Source of the DNA: Fibrobacter succinogenes
GTDB lineage: Bacteria; Fibrobacterota; Fibrobacteria; Fibrobacterales; Fibrobacteraceae
Assembly: GCA_902756345.1 (NCBI GenBank)
Contig: CACVQR010000011.1
Span: forward strand, 1-64,000
DNA length: 64,000 nt
Reading direction: 5' to 3'
How positions within the stretch are numbered: the first letter of the stretch is position 1; every line of letters starts with the position of its first letter. Shown here piece by piece: positions 38,528 through 49,500 of the stretch. The notes beneath the pieces are model-generated. The model was given only the letters and a program-made list of their open reading frames with translations, did not search any database and was not told the origin of the DNA. The position numbers were made by a program, and so were the translations under genes.

Positions 38528-38974
38528 ATGAAAATGTTATTGGCTGCAACGGCTCTGTTGCTTTTGGCTGGGTGTTCTTTCCTGGATCAGGGATTTACGA
38601 CTGCGCCCGATAAGGCGGTATCGCTTGAAGATATTCAAGGGTGCTATTACTATGAAGGAATGGGTGATAGAGACTTTTTGTGCGCAGAGATGTGTGTAGA
38701 CAGTGTCTTGCATTTTCATACCCGTCTTTATTCGAAAGAGGATGTGAATTTAGAGTCTCCCTATAATGATTCTATTTACGTATGGGATATTGAAGCCCAG
38801 CGCCCGGAAGCGGATGGGACGATGAACGTAAATTTCCGTATGAATGGTCCCCACAATGCGGTGATGAATTATTTAGGTGGTGCTGAAGAACAATTGTATG
38901 TTTATGGCCAAATGCCTTATTATTGGCGTGAAGCCATTTATTCAAAGCAGAAGGGGGCAAGATGCGTGTACTAA
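38528..38974 (+). CDS. Small lipoprotein, cassette A
   Basis: Predicted 148 aa from MKMLLAATALLLL; GAGGAG lies upstream, while the frame opens 10 codons earlier. Lipobox LAG-C. After a short linker comes SLEDIQGCYYYEGMGDRDFL, then CAEMCVDSVLHFHT, a layout shared with the lipoprotein at 52826 (SLEDLQGCFYALG, CKSVCIVGDTVNF). It ends GARCVY. Its last 13 bases overlap the start of the barrel gene, which points to coupled translation. Function unknown. Confidence 0.75.
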   Translation: MKMLLAATALLLLAGCSFLDQGFTTAPDKAVSLEDIQGCYYYEGMGDRDFLCAEMCVDSVLHFHTRLYSKEDVNLESPYNDSIYVWDIEAQRPEADGTMNVNFRMNGPHNAVMNYLGGAEEQLYVYGQMPYYWREAIYSKQKGARCVY

Positions 38975-39543
38975 TTCTTTGCCTGTTCCTTGTTGCGACA
39001 TATGCGAATGCCTTTTTTGCCTATGGTAATTTAGGCGATTCCAGATTGCAATGCAAAAATAACGTGTATCGTCCGGCGGGCATTGTGGGCTATACCCTTG
39101 GAGTAGGTGTTTTTGACGAACTGGAAAATATGGTGGACTACAAGATGTCCTTTGGACTCACGCGAGCAGGGTATTCATACGATGATGGTGACGAGAGTGT
39201 GTCGCTGTACATGCTCGACATCCATTTGATTTCTTGGTCTGTCAAGATTCATAATGTTTATGTCGAAGCATTTGGCGGTCTTTCGTATTTGTTGATCTAT
39301 TCGAATTTTTCGGATTACATGGAAGAAAAGGTCGGCGAAAAATTTATTGACCAGGAACGTTTGTACCCGAAATACGGATTCCGTTTGGGCTATTACGTCA
39401 TGGACAACTTGCTTGTTGGCGTGACGGCAAATTACAACATGGTTCATTGGCGTTACGGCAAGACTCGCAGCTGGGCCGGTAATAATAACGAATCCCTGTT
39501 TATTGGCGGCATTGGTCTTTCTGTTCTGTACAATATTTTCTAG
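38962..39543 (+). CDS. Small outer-membrane barrel protein, cassette A
   Basis: Predicted 193 aa with a signal peptide (MRVLILCLFLVATYANA-FF). The barrel-like body contains YRPAGIVGYTLGVGVFDELE, MVDYKMSFGLTRAGYSYDDG, and it ends IGGIGLSVLYNIF, a terminal Phe. It is paralogous over its whole length to the protein at 53290-53859 (YKPAGIVALSLESGFFDEID, VDYSMSFELKRFGYAYNDGD, IAGIGLSVMYNLF). It probably forms an eight-strand barrel in the outer membrane and pairs with the preceding lipoprotein. Confidence 0.8.
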   Translation: MRVLILCLFLVATYANAFFAYGNLGDSRLQCKNNVYRPAGIVGYTLGVGVFDELENMVDYKMSFGLTRAGYSYDDGDESVSLYMLDIHLISWSVKIHNVYVEAFGGLSYLLIYSNFSDYMEEKVGEKFIDQERLYPKYGFRLGYYVMDNLLVGVTANYNMVHWRYGKTRSWAGNNNESLFIGGIGLSVLYNIF

Positions 39544-39546
39544 TGT

Positions 39547-40032
39547 ATGAATAACCTGCTTAAAGCGATTGCCCTTGCGTTTTTGATTCCTTGCGCGTTA
39601 TTTGCGCAGGTGATGCCTGACACGTTGAAAAGCGAACTTCAAGATAGTACCGAGGTTGACGCTGTTAATGGATATGATGTCAATGGCAATACTTGTTTTA
39701 AAAAAGATCCGATGCTTTGCCACAAGATGTTGTATCGTGAAGTGGGGCTTTTGAAGTGGGAATATAAGCTGGATTATGAAAAGGTTGATGTGGATAAGCT
39801 TTATCCATATTTAAAGGCGAACCCAGAATCGCGTGGAAATTATTGGGCTTCTCGTGTAACGTGGTTTTTGGGGGTAGGGAGTCTTTTGTATACAGCTGTT
39901 GCGTGTCCTCTTTTTCTTGCTACGGGGTCTAAAGCTATTGGGATTTCTTGGGGTGTATCGTTTGCTGCGGGATTGGCTCTAGGTATCACGTCTGTGACAG
40001 AATTGCATATTGCAATTGATGATTATAAATAA
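39547..40032 (+). CDS. Hypothetical envelope protein
   Basis: Predicted 161 aa with a signal peptide (MNNLLKAIALAFLIPCALFA-QV). It has a soluble segment with two Cys (NTCFKKDPMLCHKMLYREVG) and two C-terminal hydrophobic helices (WFLGVGSLLYTAVACPLFLA; IGISWGVSFAAGLALGITSV). It starts 3 bases after the barrel gene. The following gene is a shorter relative. Function unknown. Confidence 0.7.
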   Translation: MNNLLKAIALAFLIPCALFAQVMPDTLKSELQDSTEVDAVNGYDVNGNTCFKKDPMLCHKMLYREVGLLKWEYKLDYEKVDVDKLYPYLKANPESRGNYWASRVTWFLGVGSLLYTAVACPLFLATGSKAIGISWGVSFAAGLALGITSVTELHIAIDDYK

Positions 40033-40047
40033 TGGAGTTAATTGCCG

Positions 40048-40425
40048 ATGAGAAACCTATTTAAAGCGATTGTATTGGCGTTAGAAGAAGTATCCAGTGA
40101 ACATCATATGATATACTACGATGATTTGCTGATAGGTACAGAGTTTTATCTAGATGGAAAAGTCGTGAACGATTTATCCGAGATTAGGCGGTATTTGCTC
40201 GCGAACGAATATTCTAGACCTTATGCTAAGGTGTCTAATTGGGTTAGGGCGTTTGCATATCTTTTTGCAGGGGCTAGTGGAATGATGCTTGTGGGCGGAT
40301 TTGTGACTGAAAGTCCTTATAGCAAGTACCTCTTCATTGGCTCGGCCGCTTCGTTTGTTGTCGGTATTACCGGCGGATTTGTTTCTGGACATTATCTAGA
40401 AAAAGCGATTGACGAGTATCAATAG
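40048..40425 (+). CDS. Shortened paralog of the preceding gene
   Basis: Predicted 125 aa from MRNLFKAIVLALEEVSSEHH; an in-frame TTG two codons upstream has a better-placed GGAG. The first 10 residues match the preceding protein (MNNLLKAIALAF), but the rest of the signal peptide and the Cys segment are missing, and the protein jumps to EEVSSEHHMIYYDDLL. The two C-terminal helices (WVRAFAYLFAGASGMMLVGG; YLFIGSAASFVVGITGGFVS) and the end EKAIDEYQ align with the longer copy (LHIAIDDYK). It may be a decaying duplicate or an inner-membrane variant. Confidence 0.6.
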   Translation: MRNLFKAIVLALEEVSSEHHMIYYDDLLIGTEFYLDGKVVNDLSEIRRYLLANEYSRPYAKVSNWVRAFAYLFAGASGMMLVGGFVTESPYSKYLFIGSAASFVVGITGGFVSGHYLEKAIDEYQ

Positions 40426-40440
40426 CACTTGTATTGCATT

Positions 40441-40458
40441 GTATTACGTTTGTAATAC
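40441..40458. promoter_or_regulatory. Palindrome upstream of the giant gene
   Basis: GTATTAC-GTTT-GTAATAC is a perfect 7-bp inverted repeat located 129 bases before the ATG of the 4,076-aa protein. It could be an operator or, less likely, a weak terminator for the gene that ends at 40425 (no T-tract follows). Confidence 0.4.
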
Positions 40459-40527
40459 GAATCTTAAATTTATATTATTTTGTTTGCGTTTTGTGGATAA
40501 ATTATCAAGATGATTTACACAAAATTG

Positions 40528-40556
40528 TTTACAAACTATTAAAAAAATTCTATATA
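40528..40556 (+). promoter_or_regulatory. Putative promoter of the giant gene
   Basis: TTTACA (40528-40533), a 17-base spacer and TATATA (40551-40556) resemble a housekeeping promoter. The start site would fall about 24 bases before the ATG at 40587, leaving room for GGAGAG. Confidence 0.5.
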
Positions 40557-40586
40557 TTCGTGATAAATTAACGTTTGGAGAGAAAA

Positions 40587-43500
40587 ATGCGCTTAAAGCA
40601 CGTATTTCTGTTTTTGTCTATGGTTTCCATTGCGTTCTCTGCCCCGATGGAACCTGCAAGATCCACTTTGTTTATCCTTCTTGATGGAATGAATCCGTCA
40701 AACAAAGGTTTGCTGCAAGACTATTGCGAACACTATGAAAATAGTGAAGTTTGGGGTAAAACTGGTGCGGCAAAATACTTCCAAGAAAACGTTGTAAATA
40801 CAAAGGCGAACGTTTATTCCAGATCGTATAAAAACCCTGCAGATGCGCCTTCTGCAATGGTATCGGAATTGGCTGGGCATGGGAATACGGTGCAGAAGGT
40901 CAACTGCAAAGAAAACGTGATGGTTTATGATGCTGGTAAGAAAGAATTTTCTTCTGGTTCCAGTAAGGATATGCAGATAAGTTCCATTGTCGATGAAGCG
41001 TTGGAACATTGGTTTGCAAACAAATTGGCTGAAGTGAATTTGCCGTTGCCAACAAATGCCGCAGATAAAATAGGCCTCTTGAAAAAAAGAGACACGTGGA
41101 GTGGCTCTGCCAATAGTTATACTCCTAAGAATACGTATAAGGCGGAATTTGCAGATATAGATCCGTTTTTGTATGCGTGGTTGAATAATTATAAAGCCAA
41201 AAATGGGAATTATCCTACTCTCGAAACGTTGAAAAAAGAGCGCCCGGATTTCTTGCCGTCGCGTTACGTGTTTGTTGCGAATGGTATGGGTGGTATGGTT
41301 GCTCGTGAATATATTCAGGGCAGCGGATATCAGGGTGATGTTGAAAAAATTTTGTTTATTAATACTCCGCATGAAGGTACGGGTTTTGCAGACCAGGCTT
41401 TGTTGAGTAAGGATATGGATTATTATCATGCTCATAATTCGTTAGGATCAGCATTGGCATTTTTAATACCGGTGGTTACGCTTGTTTATGTGGGTTCTGA
41501 TTATTTTGTAGAAGATTCAATAATGTCTTTTACTAAAACAATACTTCAAGCGCTTGGTAGTATAGCGAAGGGTTCTATAAGCGGTAATTTTAACGATCAC
41601 TACTTTGAAGACTATAATGTTACAGATGGTGCATTGTGGTATTCGGCTCAAGATGCTGATAAACGTGATTTGCTTTATAATAGCATAAGGGAGGATGCTA
41701 AAGACAGTAAAGTCGATACTTTAATAGGTAGAACACAATTGCTGAATTCAATGGGGATGCGAAACACGTATTCGGATCCGTTATATCGTATAATTTATTC
41801 TTATGGCATGCCTTCCGTTGGTAATGGGAGACGTACTCGTGCGGACTTTCTCTTTCAGAAGAAATATCATGTAGATGAAGAACACTTGAATGAGCAACTG
41901 ATTGATGTGTACAAGTCTTCAGTTAAAACCTTCCTTTTGGATACGCTTGGTCTAAAAGAGGATATTGTTGACGCTTATTCATTTCAATTGTCGGAATTTT
42001 TAAGACATAAGAAAATTGATATTCGAAATCTTAATTTGAATGCACGATTTGATGTTGGCGTGACGGATTGGATATTGGAACATGCATCTGATTTAATTAA
42101 TAATGAGAAAATGGCGAAACAAATTTTAGAAGGTGCGACGGATTTTGCTGTTGGAAAAGCTGTTGATTTTGTTGCTGATAATGTTGTTGGTGCTTTACTG
42201 GAATGGATTGATTTGGGAGGAATGATTGATGACCTGCCAACGTTCTGGGTGAATCTTATTACGGTATTGGAAGAAATAATTCCGCAAAATTTCCAAGAGA
42301 AATTTGTTTCTGCCTTTATTTCTTCTTATTCGCCTAAGTATAAGGGGATGGAGGCTTCGGCAGATAATTGCGATATAGGTGGAATATCTTTTAATCCGCT
42401 TAAATTTGCTGATAATTTTTCAAATTTGGCAAGCTTGGCAAGTTCAGAGGACCGTTTGAAAAATTGTCTTGCAGCTGGGCATAAGGATATGGCGCGTGGA
42501 TTAATTAATTATTCAATAAATTTCTTTGAGCAAGGAACTTATGACGTTCCTTCTTACAGTGCTTATGGCGGTGGCGTTTCATTATTTAAAGATAAGGATG
42601 TGTTGCGCAATGCTTATCCATTACATACCATGTCTACAAGCGATTCTGATTATAGGTCTTATAGAAACATACTTGCTGTTGATGGCGCATTTGAGTCGAA
42701 TCGAAAATTGATAGACCAAGGGCTTAAAGTAGTATGTCTTGCTCTTAGTTGGACGGGTACTGAAATCCCATGTAAAATAGCCAAATATGCTACAAATATT
42801 GGCTTTGCAACATCGCAAATGGCGTTGACATCGGTAGCTTTTGGGGAGTATGGGGTCCTGGAACAGTCTACCAATATGACTTTTAATGCGTCTTTAGAAG
42901 CAAAGCATTCTAAGGAAGTTTCTTTGCATAGTGGAGCAAAACGATTAATTTCGTACTCCGATATGGACGAAATGCTTTACGAAAAACCGTATATGAGCTT
43001 GCAGATGGTTTCGACTAAAGAAGGCGATGTTGTGAAAGCGTATCCCTTGTTGCTTATAGAAGAAAGTAGTGATGGTTATGGCGATATTCCTGAAATTGTT
43101 GACTATAATCAGTTGAATAGTGTGTATACTCAAAGGTACATAGCGAAAAATGGTTCGTCAGAAGGTTTCGACCTCTCTAATTTTTACGCTCCCACAGGGC
43201 CAGCAGAAAATTTGAAAAATAAGAATCTTGTTACAAATGAAGACTATTACGCAATGTCTTTGAAAGATGTTTCGTATAAGAATTGGACGAATGGATCTAT
43301 TACGCGTGAAATATCACGAAAAGAAATGCCGGCAATGATTGTTAAGGACGAGATTAAGGAATACCGTTTCCAGATAGATGATTTGCGCCCAGATCTTATA
43401 TGGCAAATAGGTCTAGACTTTAACTTGGATGTTCAGTTCTATTTTGAACGTAATACTAATGGAACGTGGGATTCATATATCGAAAGAAATGGAAATGATA

Positions 43501-46500
43501 GAATTTATATTGATAGGGCAATTGCTGTACCTCCTATAAATGAAATGGGACAGTTTGTATTCCGTCCGATGTATTTGGCTGATGAAGCGAATAAGCTTAT
43601 AACAGATGTAAATAAGAAATTTGCTCATAATAAGATACAAGCGGAAGGTCCGAACCTTGTAACTGTGTTTGTGAAGAACGTAATGGATATGTCTGCTTCT
43701 CAACAGTTCTCGTTCTATTATCAAGCGACCCTTCCGTACTTGCGCGAAGGTTGGCCGACATATTTACAGACTGTATCTTCTTTGGATGATATTTATATTA
43801 CTGCTGCCAATCAGGGTGATCCGTATGCGTTTACAAAGGCAGAAGTATGCTTGGTTAAATCCGATAATGGATCGTATACGCAGGTTCCGAATAGTTGTGT
43901 AGATGCAAATGTTAATTATGTGAAAAATGAAAATAATGATGCAGCATGGGATCAACTATGGCGAATGGAAGCGCATCTTGGTGATGGCTTTATTGAGAAG
44001 AATAATATTGAAGATGGAAACTATATCCTCCAGTGGAAACTCACAACAAAGGATGCGTCTAACAATACCTCTACCTACAATATGAATGTATCGGTAAAGG
44101 TTGATACTAAGAAGCCTGACCTTGCTTTGACTTTGACCAGCACAAATCTTTCGAATACTGCTAGGGATGCTTCTTGGGCAAAGATTTTGAATAATGATGG
44201 GTCGTCGTTAAGAAAAACTCGCGTTTTTGCCATCCCAGAAGGTACGAATGATACGATATGGGTGAAGAGTTATGATGGTACGGGCGTGTCAGAAATGAAT
44301 TTTGGCTGGGGTTTGTCTGTGGGTAAGTTGCCTCAGGGAAAGTCTAAAGTTTATGTACAGTCTGTAGATTATGCGGAACCGAATATTGCGATGGGTATTA
44401 TTCTGCAGGATTTGTATTCGGATGACAAGGATACGGTAAATGCTGCATGGCAGAATATTCTGGAATCTGATGGGGTTTCTTTCAAGAATGGTATTAACGG
44501 AACTACCCTTATCCAAGAAATTGTTATTGATAATGACGCTCCGGCAATCGATATGGGTTCTGTGACAACGGCTACAGTTGCAAATTCTTCCAAACAGTGT
44601 GCAAATTGTCCGGCATATACCAAGAATACAGGCAGTGATTTTGTGGTGAACTCCGCGGAATTGCTAAAACTGAGCTTCAAATTGAATAATGTTCAGAATA
44701 ATGTTGCCCACGATTCTGTGCGAATTCAGGTTATTTTGACTGATACAGATCAGTCGCTTGCAAGGTCTTTTATTGCAATGCATGACTTTAAGGCGAATGC
44801 GACCTATGAATTCGTAGAATCGGGTGATTCAAAAATTCCGGATGGAAAATATTCCCTGTCTGTAGTACTTGTAGATGAGACGGGTAACTCGTCGGGTAAT
44901 ATTGCCTTGCAAAAGACCGTCCGCATTGATAGAACGTTGCCGGTAGTGAATAATGTTGTTCCTAATGAACCGGTGTATGCTTCCGCTGCAGATGTAGACA
45001 AAGCCACATTTACTGTGTCTTCTTCCAAATTGGATGTGAATAAATCGTCTTATGCTTGCTATCAGAAACTGGTTTCCCAAGCTGGAGAAAGCGCTTGGAA
45101 TTATATCGGCGAAGTTTCTGCGGATCAAATGAATGATTCGAAGAAGGTCTCTGTTGAATATTCTATGAAAAATGCCGGAATGACTATTACGGATGGCCGC
45201 TATTCAACAATGGTGGGCTGTTACGATAAGTCTGGCAACTTTAGCAGCAATAGTGGGCCATTTAGTATTGGTTATAGGTATCCTGTTTTAACATATCCCA
45301 CATCGGCGGTAGCAGCTGCGATTGCAGATGATTACATTCAGATTGCTGGTATCGCGCCGAATCCTATTGTTCCCGGCGGCAATATTCAAACTGCGGAATA
45401 TAAGGTTGAATGGCGTAAAGTTGGCGATACCGACTGGAGTGAAAAGGGTGTTCAGTCTACTGGTAAGCTGGTAAGTACGCTTGTCAATAATCTTGCAATA
45501 TGGGATAGGACCAATCTGGCTGCAGGTGATTATGAAATACGACTTTCTGTGAGAGGGTGTAAAGATGACTCTGACGCGAAGTGTGATTGGGTTTCAACAG
45601 TAGAGACGGTTACGTTGGATGTGCTCGATCCTATTGCAATTGCGAATAAGCCTAAAATTACGTTTGCTCTTCCCGTAGATCAAGTTCCAGGTGGTGAAGA
45701 AAAAATTATCAGTTCACAGATGTTGGGTGTGGATGATGGTAGCGAATGGTCCATGGAAATGAAAATTTTGGTGGCGGATCCGTTTGACCCGACGAGTACT
45801 GTAGTTGCTAAAAAAGAATATTTAGATTCAATGATTATTTCTCCGTTTGGCGGAAAGCCTAGTGGAACGTTGCCGCAGGGCCTGTCTATTTGGCAGGATA
45901 AGGATGAATGGACGATTAAATATGTGGGAAAAGTGGAAGCTGCAAAGAATTATTCTGCACCGACATTGGTTTTGAAATATACACATTCGTCTATGGAGTT
46001 TGTAAATTCTACCAAGGCCGATGAAGAGTCGTTCTTGTATGACGACACAACGCAATTTGCTCCAGAATTAGATTTTAGAAGTGTGATAAGTCCAGCATAT
46101 AACTATACTAGTGCATGGGATTTAAGCAATGCAACTGCGTTTGAATTAAGGTTTAAGACTAATGAACCATTTATATTGGATGTGTCTTCTGTGAAGGATG
46201 CGTATGCGAACATGTATTGTGGTGCCATGGGAGATTTGTGCTCAAAGTACTTTGAGTTGTTGAATGAGAACTTTGCAACACTTTTTGTTAATACAAATTC
46301 ATTTAGGATGAATCTTCCGTGGAACGGTTTGACTTCAAATGAAATGTATCCGGGGTCGGATAAGGCGAAAGTGATTGCAATTGCTACTGAAAAGACTCCT
46401 GGAAATCGCGTTATTGTTGATAGTGCGGAATGGAAATTATCTCTCGGAATGCCGGAAATAGTTTCTGATTATGATAATTTGGAAAGTCAGTTGGTAATTT

Positions 46501-49500
46501 CTTCTGAAAAGGATTCTGAAAATACTGTTGTAAGGCTTGGCGAAGTCGGTTACGAATTTGGTATTGCCGGCAGAAGTGCCTTAGTGACGGCTGTTGTAAA
46601 AAATCCTAATGGTGAAATTGTAAAAACATTGATGAATAATGATACTTGTGTTGCTGGTTCTAAGAGGAATGCCTATTCTATCAGTTGGGATGGTGTTTCT
46701 GATAGGCAGTTTGCAAGTATTAATCCTGGCCAATATACTTTTGAAATTAATGCGGTTGATAACGATGGTAACAAGGCTCAGCCCAAGATTTATCCGTTCA
46801 AGGTTGTTTATGCAGGTCATTTGATTGCTGCTCCTGAATCAGAAAATGATTCCGATAATGGAGCGGTTCTTGTGATGGATGAAGCTAAACCTGATGATAA
46901 TGGAGAACTTCGATTTGTCGGTAAACCGGACTATTTATTGACTGCAAATGCTGAAGCTCAAGTATTGTCAGAAGAAAAACGTGAACTGGGTTACTATTGG
47001 GATTGGAAGGGTACGCAGAATCCTGCGTTCTATCGAGCCAATCGATTTAGTCTCGGTATTCGACGTCAGAGAAAGTCGTTCCCAGTGACGATTGTAACTA
47101 TGCTGTCAACTTGGGGATATAGGATGCAGATGGTTGTAAAGCCAAATCCATTTGATTGGGAGGTTGGATATTATGTAAGGGATCGGAGATATGCCTTTAA
47201 CATTGTTGTAAATGATGTGGTTTTTGATAAAGACAATGATGGCGTATTTACTATAGATGATCTTGAGTTAAATGCCCGAGATAATGTTATTGTTGGCCAT
47301 GATAGAAATGGAAATAGGCATTATGATGTAATGGTTTATACAAAGGTGTTTGCGAAAAATGAAGCGATAAAAAATTATAATGGAGCTTCAAATAAATTTG
47401 ATATAATGAGCGATCAAGATGGAAATTGGAAAAAAATGGAGGGAAAGTTTAGGTCTTCAGATGATAGGCTGACAAACTTCATTAATAATTATCCTAATCA
47501 AGGTGGGGTTCTTCTTTGGGAAGAAAAACATGTTTTCGTATCTGATGGCCCAGAATATAATTCAGATCTCAGCTTAGGTTCGAAAACGGTGACTGATGGG
47601 TGTAAACCGAGTGAAGCCAATGGATATGAATGTAATGATGGGTGTAAACTGAATGAAAAAAAAGAATATAAATGTGATGTGCCACCTACAGAAGGATTTA
47701 ATCCGCATAAAAATATGCTTCAAATGGCAATTGTGCATGAAGATAATCATAATGGTTTTTATAATGATCATTACAGTTGTGGTTGCTCAAATAGCGGCAG
47801 TGCTACGAATGTATTCGCTAAGATCAAATATAAGGTGAATGATTCTTATTGGGAGCCTGAATTTGGCTACAGCAACTTGGCGAATAAGTATGTTCGTTTT
47901 GACCATACCAATAAGACTTTGTATAAAGATGGAAACTATTTCCCAATATGCAAAACAGCCGTGAATTTCTATGACGGAATGAATTGGACTCATAAAGATT
48001 ACTATGGCATGGTGACTCCGTTTGAGGTTCAACGATTTAGTTACAATGGTACAGAATGTCCTAAAAACAATCCGTTGCAATTCCCTGACGAAGAGCAAAC
48101 AGGACCGGTTACGCCTTCGAAGTATCAATTTGCGTTCATGGGTGTTGATAATGAAAATAAATATAATGAGGAAAAGTACGGTAAGAAGGTTGATTTTGTC
48201 GCTACGGCAATTGGCTCTGTGGCGGGAATTCAGGTGGCAGATGTTATAACAACTGCTAATGATACAACGCATGTTGGTACGACGATTGGCTATAATGGTT
48301 GGCTTGATCCGAGTATTGATTTCTATGTGACTGCTCGAGCCAAAATTACTGAGGTCGTAAAGCAGTTTGATGAAGTGAAGGTTGCCTATCCTTATAATAA
48401 AGATAGTTTCGCTCCGATTTTACCTAGTGGTGAACAATTGTGCGATATAGATGATGCTGGTAAGATTCGTCTTATAGATGATCAGGACAACCATTGCTTT
48501 AGATATTATCATGCGGCATCTAGAATTCACTATGGTGTTGGAGATTGGAATGATGCTCAATGGATTCAACATTTTGGATCTCCTGCTGATTTGGATTACA
48601 TAAAGAATCCTATGTATGAGAATGTGCTTTCCCCGACGTCTGTAAGCAAACTTTTGGGTGATTTGGAAGAATCATGGGTTAATAATGTTGCACCTCGTGT
48701 TTACAAGAAAGATACTCTTGCTGCAAATGAATATGATGGTAAGGTATGGAGCATAAATTTTGCGAAGATTGCAGAAGGTAATGAGGCGCTAACTTCTACA
48801 ATTGGATCTATCCAACCTAATATTAAACCAGAATTAGTCTTATCTCAGGAATCTGTTGAAAATGGTTGGAAAGTTGATACAGATAAGAACGGAAATGTTA
48901 AGGCAGTTTACAATGCCGGTGATATTGTCAATGCGAACATTGAATACGTTCGTGCAGATGACGATGTAAAGGTGGATTATAATCTGATGCAGCCGCTCGC
49001 TACGGAACAGATATCCAGGGAACGTATAGCAAAACAGAGTAAGGCAGAGATTGTTGCTGGTAATGATTGGGTGAAGAATTTCAAACTTTCTGACCCGAAA
49101 GTCTTTAATAGAAAAGATGGTTCTGAGCATGAATATTTCACGGCTGCAGTTTCTAAGAATGGTGATGAACTTGATGTATCTCGTAACGGCCTTGTTCCGC
49201 AGGAACGTTTGGACGAAATGGTGACACTTCGTGGTCTGGTACCGAGAAATGGAGCTCATTGGACGCTTTCGTATCTTTCTGGAACAAGAATGGTGCCGGT
49301 AGCTTCGGGTACCCAGCGTGAAAAGCGTTTTGATCCTTATCCGCTGCTGAGCAAACTTGATGTAAACACCTTGCAAGGCAATACAAGCTTCTTCTTGACA
49401 TACGGCTTGGATGACGCTGGTGGAGATGTCTATTTCAAGCAGCTTGATGTGCATATCGGTGAATTGCTGAAGCCGACGGAGTCGAAGACTATACAGTCTA

